Source of the DNA: Oscarella lobularis
Taxonomy: Eukaryota; Porifera; Homoscleromorpha; Homosclerophorida; Oscarellidae
Direction: 5' to 3'
Assembly (NCBI RefSeq): GCF_947507565.1
Contig: NC_089185.1
Location: forward strand, 1,612,001-1,676,000
DNA: 64,000 nt
Positions 1 to 10,393 of this stretch are shown one piece after another. Position 1 is the stretch's first letter; the number at the start of each line of letters is the position of its first letter. The notes below the pieces were generated by a model. That model had not been told where the DNA came from and did not search any database. It worked only from the letters and a program-made list of their open reading frames with translations. The position numbers and the translations under genes are program-made.

Positions 1-130
1 TTGTCTTTCCACCGTTAAGGTATATTGGTGCAGGAAAGCAATGCATAGCGCGTTCGCATTTTATCCAGATTGGGTCGCCCGAGTACTTTTTTCGCAGGGA
101 TTTTCCCTGTCTGCGACGACTCTGAATTTT

Positions 131-600
131 TTAAAGAGTTGCGATTACCTTTAAGTAGTGAGTGACTAGGGAATCCAGGATTTTGGCGTGGTATTCCTTT
201 TTGTGTTCTGCTAGTGTTTGCGCGATTGACGAATCGCGCGGGCGGAACGGATTGATGTGGAGGGAGCATGTCATTCTCTTTGCGGGGTTCCTAATTCCGC
301 ATAGCGTTGATTCCTTGTCTTTCATTTGTTTTCCCTTCGTCGCTGGCGTCGACGTCTTGATCGGCTCCGGTGGCTGAGGGGGCAGTGGTTCTGCCAGACG
401 CTTGTCTTCGAGTGCTTGTAATTTTTTGTCGAGCAACTGCTCGAGAAAAACTCCCGCTTTGCGGCGTTTGATGAAGAGGTCTAGGGCATCGAGGCCCGCA
501 CAATCGTGCTCCTCTTCTTCCTTTTCTTTCTTCTTTTTGGTTTCTGAAGTTCCTTGGCCTTCGCCTCTTCTTCGAGTATGCCCTCGACGTCCTCCATCTC
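131..600 (-). CDS. uncharacterised lysine/glutamate-rich reading frame
   Basis: Reading down the minus strand, a charged stretch rich in Lys and Glu (about 510-540) runs into a segment with LDALDLFIKRRKAG and a C-terminal part containing RMTCSLHINPFRPRDSS and LAEHKKEYHAKI, ending at 131. A separate start, MEDVEGILEEEAKAKE near 598, is in another frame, so either a short intron or a frameshift lies near 540. The composition looks like protein and not random sequence. The Cys/His region is faintly like a SCA7-type zinc element, but the spacing does not fit well enough to call it. No neighbour explains it; it may be one exon of a host gene that continues outside the window. Confidence 0.25.
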
Positions 601-1890
601 TAGTTGGGCGACTCTGCGCGATTTTTGGGTTTATAAATAATTTTTGTGCGTTAAATTTTAATTCTAGAAATTAGTACGCGTCTCTGGCAATCTGGCGAGG
701 GCTTTTTGCCCTAGCAAATTATGGAAGTGGGAAAATTGACCACCGATTTCGCGGGAAGCCGTCGCAATTCACGTGATATGCATGTTTGATGTGTTGCGTT
801 CAAGGGGTTTCTAGGGGCGGGGTTTCGTAGAGGGGGTTTCTTTTTGGCACTTCTCTGGCGATTAGTTCGGATGCGGGGGTGGGAATATGGTTAGAACAAG
901 GGATTATGTGGGATAGGTGGTTATTTGAAGTGGTGGGGCCTACTGGGACGTTTCTAGCAATGGGGTGTGCAGGTGCCTCGCACGTGCGGGGAAGTGGGTG
1001 CACGCGAGGGGTTTATTATTAGGCCTATTATATGTATTCATGGTTTATTGTTTTGTTTGGTTTAAGTTGTAGAAGAGTGTAGTAATATTGGGATGTTTTT
1101 TAGTTGTCAGATTGCTTATCGCTTGCGGATTGCAGGACGCAGCCCAAAGAAATGGGTTAGAAATGGGTTAAGAAAGGGAGTTGCACGAAGGGCAAGGTTG
1201 CCCTTTCTTTTCTAAGTTCTTGTATAGCAGACTGTACCTGATGCCATCAAATACGCGTACATATTTTCTGTTGCTTTATAGACAGCAATGTCTCCCACAG
1301 CTCTGGACTTATCATGGTATTGGTGGTCGTTTTGAAAAGGACTTCCAATACTTTGCTCTGCAACTTCTATTATTATTATTATTTTTATTATTATTTCTTT
1401 CACATCGCACGATTCAGTGCCAATTGGCAGCACAGGACACAAATACACAACCACAGACACACAGACCAACATGATTTCGCAACGCATACCTACTTATCGC
1501 GAAGCCAGGATTTCAATTCCGTGTACGACAAACACATCAGTCTAAGTCGCATGGCTCTAGCGAGCCGGGCAATATCTCCTTTACTTGATCCTACGACCGA
1601 ATTCAATGCAATCGATCGTAGTATGGCCGAGCGTGAATGGCCAGCCCGCCAACAAAACAGTAGCTGATGGTAACGGACCAGATCATCCCCTTCCGTAAAA
1701 TTCCCGTCTTAAAGATCGGACAGAGACTGCCAATCACGCAGACCGAGGCCTCGCCGAAAACCCCGCCTCCAGATGCTATGAACAAACCGGTAAACATTTC
1801 CCTCGGAAGCCCATAGTTCATACCAATAAGCCAGTACCGGGTACAAAATCGAATGCATGACTCTTCTCCATACAGCAGGAGTCGTACCCA
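601..1890. other. no gene recognised; (TAT)n tract
   Basis: Nothing convincing is coding here. A short TAT/TTA simple repeat lies at about 1368-1396. The small reading frames on both strands show no known motif. Confidence 0.4.
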
Positions 1891-1895
1891 CACCT

Positions 1896-2306
1896 CTAAC
1901 GGAACTCAGGATCGCAAACAGGGCTGAGAAAAACTTGCGACGCCGTAGAAGTCTGTGAATTGCCCGTAGCTAAGTACCTTATTGTCACCGCTAATCGCTC
2001 TTGTGCTGATATCTCCGGACGCCGGTCGACGGAAGCACTCCTGTAAGCCCTTGGGTGGCAAATTCGAGGAGCGACGAGTCTACGTAAGTTCTTAAAGGTT
2101 GTAGGTGACATTCGAAGATACGAAAAAAATCTCTGGCTGTCAAAAAAGCGCAGATGAGTGACCAAACAGTGGTACGCGCCGTTCGTCGCTAGACTCGCAT
2201 TCCGAGACTTTACCCAGCACTTGCGAGTTCTCTTTTTAGAGCGCAATCTCGTAAAAAGTAGCCACAGCAGCGAAACAACGAAGATTTGCTCTGCAGCCGA
2301 CAGCAT
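1896..2306 (-). pseudogene. PIF/Harbinger transposase N-terminal fragment
   Basis: The 136-residue frame has the usual start of a Harbinger nuclease: a basic segment (KKRTRKCWVK), a block resembling FFSYLRMSPTTFKNLRRLV, a PRI-like turn, and the helix-turn-helix-like segment RLAVTIRYLATGNSQTSTA, which in the family reads LA.TLRFLATG.S. The frame breaks near 1896. Weak continuation in other frames reaches about 1603, but the DDE catalytic triad cannot be found, so most of the nuclease is lost. The family also needs a separate Myb-like protein, and none is adjacent. Directly upstream on the same strand is a Harbinger-style terminus (2307-2511). Family assignment is confident; the extent is not. 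Confidence 0.7.
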
Positions 2307-2514
2307 GACAAGCGGAAGTGGAAGTGCAAGTTCGTTTATTTAGAGCACGCTAAAATATTTACGCTGCACCAATCGGTACTATGAATGGTTTTACGCTACG
2401 CTTGGCCACCGTCACCGTACGCTGACGCTGACGCTGACGCTACGATGAGCAAGCGTCGCTTACTGTGAACGAGGCTTTACGCTCGTCCAGCGTCGTTACT
2501 GTGAATGCGCCTTA
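2307..2514 (-). mobile_element. Harbinger 5' end with subterminal repeats
   Basis: On the minus strand the sequence TAA followed by GGCGCATTCACAGTAACGAC starts at 2514. It continues with iterated AGCGT/CAGCGT motifs (2400-2500) and then the transposase frame at 2306. A 3-bp TAA/TTA target and a GC-rich TIR with subterminal iterations are typical of PIF/Harbinger. The matching 3' terminus (TTA then GGCGCATTCAC on the plus strand at lower coordinates) was not seen, so the element is 3' truncated. Confidence 0.6.
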
Positions 2515-2519
2515 AGTTT

Positions 2520-3300
2520 TATTTACGCTTTTATTATGCCAAACGCATAGTAACTTTTCGAACGTCCGATTAGAAGAAAAAACAAGCAATCGCAAATTAG
2601 GAAAGTCGTTAACGGGTTATGTTTGGTACATGCCATCACCATCGTGACGTCACGCGCTGCACGTGAGAAATATGGTCTGGACACGCAACGCTCACGCGAG
2701 GACCTAAGCAAATAATGATATAGTTTTTACTAATCACAAATTACTACAGTAATTACAGTCTCAGCTATTAAAAATCTTACATCTATCAATTTTTGTGCAG
2801 GGTAAAAAATTTTAATACTTTAATGCATTGTTTAAAAATTCGTGAAAACAGAGATGCACTATAAAAATCTTAACCTAAGCTAGAGTACGCTGCATACCTC
2901 TACAAAAAATAGAAATTATTTTAAATCCTATTGTAAGACAAAATAATAGTCAATACTTAAATGCAAATATTCGGTTATAATGGCATCTCTTGCGACATGA
3001 TAGACTTGAAGCATGCCTAATCGTTATTAGGTCCTGCCCACGTAAAGTTTCTCCTTGGCGCGTGCAAAGCATGCGCGCGCCCTGGTGTTGCCCAGAAACA
3101 ATTAGCGCCTGCATTTGAATGGCGTTGAATCCATGGATCCTGGACGAAGAAAAATTCAAGACGTTTTCAGATTTTATGAAGAAGATTAAAATAACGTCGC
3201 GACTTTTGTGTTTTCAAATTTTCGCGGTGTTGTAAGCAAACGTAGCTCAACCTTACGAGTGAATAGCGTAATCTTTTGACTGCAAGAGATGTTTAATTGT
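2520..3300. other. AT-rich, no gene recognised
   Basis: Moderately AT-rich sequence with only short random frames. I see no domain, RNA gene or repeat with clear ends. Confidence 0.4.
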
Positions 3301-3384
3301 TGCTCGTGTAGGGTAATTATGCGGTCGCTGTACGCAGGTGAAAATACAAAATAAACTTGCTCTTCGTTCCAAAAGAAAGCGGTC

Positions 3385-3498
3385 GCTGTTCGCGTTAGAC
3401 AGGTGGTCGCTTTATAGAGGTTAATTTACATTAGAAACAGTCTGTGCCAAGAAAAGTGGTCGTAGTGGGCAGGTGGTCGCTAACACAGGTTTACTGTA
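3385..3498 (-). repeat. pogo/mariner-like terminal repeat (right end)
   Basis: Read on the minus strand from 3498 the sequence begins TA then CAGTAAACCTGTGTTAGCGA and carries repeated GCGACCACC blocks. CAGT-beginning ends at a TA dinucleotide with GCGACCACC motifs are typical of pogo/Tigger-like nonautonomous elements. The opposite end was not found nearby. Similar blocks occur at 5355-5492 and 46987-47065. Confidence 0.4.
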
Positions 3499-3499
3499 T

Positions 3500-4560
3500 C
3501 CGCATTGCCGACTAAACGATCCGACTAGACGATCAAACGTCGCGTTCGATCGTCTGGGAGCGACATGGCGTTTGTCAAGTTTCACGCGCTTAGCGGCGTC
3601 GCCACCGTAGCACAGGAGCAGCAGACGGCACGCGAACCAATATCGCCTTTGCGGAGTAAACTATCGATAGCGTCTGCGACGGCGAGTCGGCGAAGGACCT
3701 CGCATACGTTTGTTGAGCTTCAGAGGCTTTTCTTAATCTGCGGCGACGCCCGCGTACGACAGGAAGCAGCAGACGGCACAGTGGGGTACGGCGTCTGGTG
3801 TGCGGGTCCAATTCGGGGACATCTACGTACGTACGATTAATTGCTGCGGTTTGTGTCGACGAATAATTTAATAGCGGTGGCCTTGGTGAGAAAGAGCACA
3901 TTTCTCACGTAGTCGCGAAGGAAGAAGATGAAACGAAGCAGTAAGATGAAGTGTCAAAAAGAAGTTATATCACTAGCGCTACATTGCGTATAGGTTGCAA
4001 GAGGTGCAAAGGCCTACTTGAAGGCGTCATCCATCAGGAGTTGCTGACGATGCGGAGGGGCGTACGATCTATCGTGCGCTTGTCTGGTCGTTCCGCGTTC
4101 GAAAGACACGAAGTTGAAGAGGAACGCGAGAATGTCGACGTGTGGCGCTTTGTCAGCGGAGGTGATCGAACAGTGAACTCATCGTGTCTTGTGCCCGTTG
4201 GTACAGTTACTTCTTTCTTTTTGTTTTGTGCCTGTTGCCACTTTTCGCTATTTTATTTGTTGCGTTTTGTTGGGTAAAGAAACGATTGTACGAGAATAAA
4301 ACTTCATGTATTGATTGCATACTTTTCCGAGCTTCTTAATTAGTTGTCGCATGTAGGAGGTGGCCAAACTAAACGGCCCATTCGTAGGCGGTACCATTCA
4401 GATTGTTTTGGCCAGTCGCTCCTCAGGTGGTTTGCGTACAATAGCAGCAGTATGGCGAACAAATATGTGGACGTGGTCGCTGCGGGTCAGCTGCCGTTCA
4501 GAGAATTGTCTGACGAGAAGCTGCGATCTCATTGGCAGCGAAATGGGTCAAACAGCGACT
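3500..4560. other. no gene recognised
   Basis: A GC-richer segment (3520-3900) contains two copies of a GCAGCAGACGGCAC-like motif, about 3619 and 3765. Frames of about 90-108 residues overlap on both strands without recognisable motifs. Some of this could be exonic, but I cannot support a gene. Confidence 0.3.
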
Positions 4561-4624
4561 GTTCGATGCGTGAGAGATCCGTCGCACTAAAAATCAATTA
4601 ATAAATTAATAATTATGTCACGTG

Positions 4625-4995
4625 ATAATGGTCTGACCCTGAGCAAATTTCTTGCTACCACTTTCAACAATTGTAGCAATTCTGGAAAGAAAGAAAAATC
4701 AGATGACGCTCCACCCAAAAGCAAAACATTGGCTCTCTAAAAAGACATGTTAGATAAGTTAGTTCAATTACTGATTTTTCACTCACTTCTATTAAAATTG
4801 ACGCGGGAAGATCTTTATTAATTGATTGATTTTACAGTAAATAATTTTAATTTAACTAAATGTAATTATTGTAATAAATACCTCAATAATTTCTTTTTCA
4901 CGCATTAGTTGATGCGTTAGCGCTAAATAATCAACTATCCTTGTTACTACTCTATTTGAAAACTCACCTTCCCAAGCCATTGGAGACATATTCAA
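4625..4995 (-). CDS. possible small spliced gene (three exons)
   Basis: Three minus-strand pieces have good acceptor and donor sites and join in frame: 4968-4995 (ATCAG before, GTGAGT after), 4882-4922 (TTTAG before, GTATTT after) and 4736 down to about 4625. The joined reading contains MSPMAWEALTHQLMREKEII and then RANVLLLGGASSDFSFFPEL, which looks like real protein. A stop follows soon after the third exon, or another intron lies near 4620. An upstream candidate exon (5060-5118) is in the same frame but contains a TAG. I do not recognise the product; it may be a host gene or the remnant of one. Confidence 0.3.
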
Positions 4996-5354
4996 CTGAT
5001 AAAATCACCATTCATTTAAGTAATTAATTTTTATTAGTTAATTAAGTACCTGTTGAGCCTATCCCATCACGACCAGTTGAGAAAACAGATCTGAACCGTC
5101 ATCACAAAACATCTTGCAAGGTATATAGTCACCTTTTATTTAAAATAAAGAGAAATTTTATTAAAACATTTATTCTCACATTGTGTATCGTAGACCATAA
5201 TTGACCCAACTTTATCGGACATTGAATGTAATATTTTCCGCACCTAAAGAAATCAATAGGAATACAGACGATAGTACGTTTGTTTATGACGCCATCATAC
5301 GTTACTGTAATATGTCTTCTCAATCCGAATTCCCCTTAATTAAGGTCGCAAAAT

Positions 5355-5492
5355 ACACCGGTCGCTGGTCGCACTACCGAGATGGTCGCTCACAAGAGGT
5401 ATAGATGTGTTGTAGTGGGTCCGTGCTCTAAAATTTTATCGCTCAAGAGGTAGTCGCTTGCGAGAGGGGTCGCTCAAGCGAGGGACTACTAA
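5355..5492 (-). repeat. pogo-like GCGACC repeat end
   Basis: Iterated GGTCGCT/GAGCGACC blocks end at AGTAGTCCCTCGCTTGAGCG on the minus strand, similar to the terminus at 46987 (CAGTAGTACCTCCCTCATAC). Probably one end of a nonautonomous pogo-like element; its partner end is not evident. Confidence 0.35.
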
Positions 5493-5499
5493 GTCTTGT

Positions 5500-5889
5500 A
5501 TTTGCCTTCAGCGAGGTTACGGTAAATTTTGCTGAGAGAAGGCGCGGCAACGTTTATCTTAGCTTGCAGAACAGTGGCTAATCCATTCGAATAATGGCGT
5601 TGGTACGATTAAGTAGTCATGCATACTCGACACGGCGTCATCAGTAGGGGAGGTATAGATGACACCTATTGCCGAAGCTATGGTACATCACGGGTGTTCC
5701 GTACAGTGGCCCAGTGGCATTACATCATGCGCATGCCCAGTCCTCTCTCACAAGCGTCGCTAGCGAGAAATGCAGTCCTAAGCCAAAAATAATCGCGTAT
5801 AGGGTCTGTTTTTTGGCTTACACAGCAAGTCGTGGTGGCGGAGATGTGGCGGAGGGTAATTGTGTGCAGAAAAAATATATATTTCTGCC
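5500..5889. other. no gene recognised
   Basis: Nothing convincing on either strand. Confidence 0.4.
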
Positions 5890-6042
5890 GTAGATGGTGG
5901 GTGGTGGGTATATCTGTGGTGAAGGGTGGGTGGTGGGCATATCTGTGGTGGGAGGTGGGTGGTGGGTAAATCGGTGGTGGAGGGTGGGTGGTAGGTAAAT
6001 CGGAGGTGGAGGGTAGGTGGTGGGTGGTGGGAGCGGGTGGAG
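5890..6042. repeat. GT-rich minisatellite (about 35-bp unit)
   Basis: Four to five imperfect copies of a unit containing GGTGGTGGGTAAATCTGTGG and GAGGGTGG lie in tandem. The proline/threonine-rich frames opposite (PPTLHHR repeats) are a by-product of the repeat. Confidence 0.8.
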
Positions 6043-6700
6043 GACCGAAACACCGACTTTTTTAAAAGCCACAAACGGACGTCAAAATAGAGGCCATGAC
6101 TCGCTGAAAAAAAAGTGCGCGCCATTCCGCCTACACAAATAGAGACTACAAGCTTGCCTCTTCCTCGCAAAATTTGTTCAATGACCAAGAAAACTGCAGG
6201 TAAGGCGCAACGTTTCGTCGAAGATGACAGGAAAAGCGACTCCAAATCGTTGTAAGAGAAGTAAAGCGGCGATTTTACCAAGCGGACATCTTCCTATATA
6301 CACTAGGAGTCACTCTAACGAAACTTAGAAGTTTAGTGACTTTTGAACGACGTCGGGCGAATGGTGGACGTAGTAGTACTAACCTGACTACAAGTTTGAG
6401 TTTTTCCACAGAGCTTCCGCTTCAGATGCGACTTCCCTGTCCTCAAAGAAGAGCTGACTGACGGAATTGCATATGATGTCGATGTTTCTTGTTAAAAACA
6501 GGTACTAGTAATCTACACTACTAAGATGAGAGCGGAAGTGCATTCCTGAGTGTATGTGCAGCTATGGCTCCGTAAGTAGGTAGGCGACGGACTTCTCTCT
6601 CCGCATGGACATTCTGATTCGATATACGCAACTCACACCGGCGTCGGTTTTGCTTGAGGAGCCCCCAAAAGGAACCTACTCCCAGTAGCGACGCGACGTC
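6043..6700. other. no gene recognised
   Basis: No recognisable coding or RNA feature. Confidence 0.35.
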
Positions 6701-7150
6701 ACTAATTAGATTGTCTTTGGGCTTCCCCGACTTCAAGACACGCCTATATTTCGCATTCGTCCGCCAACATCGATCGTTTCTTCTGCGCATTCTGTCTCAC
6801 GATCCTTCCAGGTAACTGTCGATCGACACTTTGTCGGTCCCACAAGCCGAACTCTTTCAGTAGCTTCGCATCCGGGCAATAGTACCGATACATGCGACGT
6901 CACTAATAAGATTCTCTTTAGTAGCCAATCGACTTCGCGCGTCGCTAATTGTATTTTATCGTTAACCAATGGGCTTTCCCGACTTCGAGGCCCGCCTATA
7001 TCTCGCATTCCCCCGACAATCGGGCCATTTCTTCTCCTATCTTCTCCTACATCGATAGTTTCTTTTCCGCATTCTGGCTGACGATCCTTTTTTCACGCGA
7101 GGTAACTGTCGATCGACACTTTGTTGGTCCCGCAAGCCGAATTCATCGCG
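6690..7150 (+). repeat. diverged direct duplication upstream of RPA gene
   Basis: A segment at about 6703-6855 (GGGCTTCCCCGACTTC, CGCATTC, AACTGTCGATCGACACTTTG, CAAGCCGAA) is repeated at about 6948-7145 with the same motif order. A third partial copy of GACGTCACTAATAAGATT lies at 6892. This sits just before Helitron copy 1 and may be flanking DNA or part of its 5' region. Confidence 0.6.
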
Positions 7151-7429
7151 CAAGCACCTCTCATCTCTCTGTTTAACAGGTTCCACACGTCGTTTCCACC
7201 CGTCGTCGTTGTTCTCTAACAGCGATCACACCTTCGAGCGTCGCGTGTCGGTATGCGCTCGATCGAACTCATCTACTATGCATGGAGTAACCGCGACCTC
7301 TTGCTACAGACAAAAGTTGTTTGTGAGACCACCGGCGCCGCCTTTCTTTCTTCATTTCTGCCTCTTATAAGTTTGAGTAAGTCTGCCGGTGAGGTTTTGT
7401 GCATTTTTCTGCAACTGTTTCCTGCGTAG

Positions 7430-8701
7430 TTTTGTTGTTGATTTTGATTATGACGAACGCTACAGCGTATACCGTTTCTCAAAGATCGCCGACATTTACG
7501 ACTCGACGAAGAGTATGCATGCTTATCCCAAAAATTGTTTGCTTACCTCTATATTTTTTTAGAATACAGGGCAAGTCTTTATGCGAACATCGATTTGCTG
7601 TCGGAACTGCACGTCCGAGGCAGCGTGAAATATTTTGATGGGTGGCTGGTCGACGAATCAGGCGGCGTCAGATTCGTGTGCTTCATTCCCAGCAAATATC
7701 CTCTATTTCAAGAATTTTCTTGAAAAGGCGAAACGATTTCTTTTGCGGACGTTACCGTTCAGCGTAACAAAATTGGAAAATTTATGGAAGTGATAATCCA
7801 AAAAAGTACCGCCCTTCTCAAGTCGCCGCAGAAAATCAAAGTCGACACGCATTTGGACGCCCAGCCTTCCGTTCCCAAAACAATACGTCTTGAAGAAATC
7901 GTCTTGCAGGTTCCAGGGCAAATTGTCGACGTCAAGGCCAAGGTGTTGGACATGTCCGCTATTTCGAAGGCCTTCACCAACAATGTTTCTGTGAGAAAGG
8001 TCGGTATCGCAGACGAAGCAACCGCTATGATTATCACACTTTGGGGAGAAGCCGCAGAGCAAGTTCGCGTCGGCCTGTCCTATGAATTCAGACTCTCCGT
8101 GAAATTCGATTCCGGAGAGTATACGCTGTATACGCCCAAGAACGGAAGCCGCATGGTTCGCATTGACCCGTTGGGCGATGTTGTGGCGGGCAATTTTAAT
8201 CTTTCGCAAGCTGACACGGCAATGAGTCAAGCTGAAATCGTTGGCGTATCAAATTTCACGTCGTACTTTCTGTGTCGCGGCTGCAAGACCGGCAAAGCAG
8301 TTCAAATCGAGACGAAACCTGCGTTCGCTCGATGTCAGTCTTGCCGTACAATTTCCCAAACCGATCACTGCGGACATCAAGTTACCGCTCTACTCACTCT
8401 TCAGAGTTCTTCCGTGCTTAATATTCAACTTACTGCCGACTCGGCAGTCATGGAATCAATCTGCAACGCCCCGATTGAATTGATTGACAAATTTTCTCTT
8501 TTCCAAACGCCTCCTCTTGGTCTTTTCTACAACAAAGCCAAACGCATCGTCAGCGTTTCGCGATGCGAGAAGCCGAGTTCGCCAAAGCAACCTCCGAAAG
8601 CGATGCGTTTCCTTACGTTCGCGTGCGAGAAGTCCAATTCGCCGCAGCATGATGACAGCACGGATAATAAAATAGAGGGATTAGAAACGCCAGTGCGCTA
8701 A
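7430..8701 (+). pseudogene. RPA70-like ssDNA-binding protein of Helitron 1
   Basis: OB-fold protein related to the large subunit of replication protein A, presumably binding single-stranded DNA during rolling-circle transposition. An exon at 7430-7512 (after CTGCGTAG; reading YRFSKIADIYDSTK) joins through a 50-bp intron (GTATGC..TTTTTTTAG) to an exon starting at 7563, in frame. The reading then has VKYFDGWLVDESGGVRFVCF (first OB fold), an internal OB fold, and a zinc-ribbon-like CRGCKTG..CQSC pair (about 8278-8345) in the C-terminal domain. One in-frame TGA (7721-7723) interrupts the first domain. The start codon was not found and probably lies in an upstream exon. Domain order matches the intact 378-residue protein of Helitron 2 (29325-30461). 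Confidence 0.7.
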
Positions 8702-9592
8702 GCTATGTTCGTCATACAGATGCGTGACACGGCACGCCCCCTTAGTCTCGTCCGTCCCACGTACATTCTCAGTGCTACTGAGAGAAAAGGACACCCTCTG
8801 TGCTGTCTATTTCACTGCAAAATCGCTGCCAGAATGTTAGTAAACGTATTTGTGATTGATTTTCCTTCGGTTTAGCCGCCGATACCGTCGATTTCCACGC
8901 TTTTCGCCCTCGCAAGCACTTCTGGGATTATCCCGTCTTCGATCTACGTCGCGGACGACAGAAAACGTTAACTGTTGCTAGAATTGCTTACTGCACTGTG
9001 TGTTTTCGTGTTTTGGCGTAGATTCCTCTTCGTGTTTGCCCGTTAGGGACCATTTTATCGAAATTTTCAGGCTAACTTTCTGGGATTGTTCTAGCTAAAC
9101 TAAGCACCCTCTCAGTGTAGCCGCCTGATGACCTTATCCATCTAGCTTTGTTCTAGTGTGTTCGGCATTGCAATAGCATGGGTCGAAGATGAAAAAGCGT
9201 TGAAAAAATGTCGAGCTCAAGCGGCGGGCAGAGGAAAGGTTCGACCTGCGGGGGCATAATACAGTAGTTTGCTGGGCAAGAAGATGCCATTGCATCTGAC
9301 AGGCCTTCAATTAGACGCCACCAGTAAACAGTGAAATTTAATTTGGAAGAATCGATTGAAACCATTGGAAAATGGAAAATTAGACGGGGATGGTCCAAAG
9401 AAACTAACGCTAGAGTAAATGTCTGCATGATATTAGCTGATATAGGGTGCCCGCCAGTGTCACGTAGCGGCAGTAGCGGCACTGCTTTCTCATTTACGTC
9501 CGGGAATTACTGGCACGTGACCGTGTCGCGCATCTAGCCCACTAGCGTACTTGCGTTTCTAATCCCTCTATTTTATTATCCGTGATGACAGC
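8645..9592. repeat. inverted repeat including RPA 3' end
   Basis: The last codons of the RPA frame and its flank (8645-8740, GGATAATAAAATAGAGGGAT) recur inverted at 9500-9592. On the minus strand the second copy still reads TDNKIEGLETQVR-stop against TDNKIEGLETPVR-stop in the gene. Between the arms (8740-9500) no gene is recognisable. This is either an inverted duplication of an RPA 3' end or a remnant of a second RPA copy. Confidence 0.6.
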
Positions 9593-9599
9593 GACATCG

Positions 9600-10390
9600 A
9601 TAGCGATAAAGATCAAGCTCCGAAACGTTCAAAGATATCAGGCCAGTGAAAGTCATTTACAAACAGTTCTTTCGATGCCTTCTCGGCATTTTTGTAGGCT
9701 ATTTGCCACTTACTGCATGTGTTTGATCAAAATTTTTTCCGTTTGTTGCCGCCTTTTGGGCGCATGATTCCGTACCAGCCCGTTGGCTGATAAACGAATA
9801 TATAAGTCTGCATATCATGATTTCAACATTTATCACGCTAATTTGATAAAACTCTAATCCGGGATTTGCCCTACTCCGGGATCCTACGGTTTCGTCAAGA
9901 GCTCGAGTCGACAACGCATCGATTTCGTGCATTAAACCTGCCACCTTCTGTTTCGGCCTTCTCTCCGAAGCTTTCTCGAACGACTTCGTCTCTCATTTCG
10001 TCGAAATCTTTGGTGAGGTCCCAATTGGACATTTTCGGCTATAATACGGTCTTTCTTCAGAATTATATCGATGCCCTTTTCGACGGGATTGCGATCATTC
10101 TCGATATCGTTCGTTCTTTTTTTATCAATTCCGTTCGCATGCCGAAAGATGGCTCTTCATCTTTAGATCGAATATTCTGTGAGACAAGTTTTGTCTCGCC
10201 ATCGTGATCGTATTGTGGCACACCTTTTGTGCCAACGTTTCTCAGTGGCGTTGTGTCCTTCACGCCACTCTTATATCCGTCGTTACACTCAGGCTGTAGC
10301 GACACTTACCTTCTTAGATCGCTCTAAACTCTCTTTATCCTTTTGCTGACGCAGCTCATTTTTTCATCTTTAATTTTTACTTCCATCACC
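9600..10390. other. intergenic within Helitron 1
   Basis: No recognisable gene between the RPA and Rep/helicase genes. The short frames have no known motif. Confidence 0.4.
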
Positions 10391-10393
10391 TAG

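Noticed and set aside
1181-1667. Overlapping frames with tyrosine/leucine runs
   Set aside because: They are driven by a TAT/TTA simple repeat.
5778-6281. 167-residue proline/histidine-rich minus-strand frame
   Set aside because: The open part is produced by the 35-bp minisatellite; flanking residues show no motif.
7703-8230. 175-residue minus-strand frame opposite the RPA gene
   Set aside because: The plus strand shows OB-fold and zinc-ribbon features; the minus frame has none.
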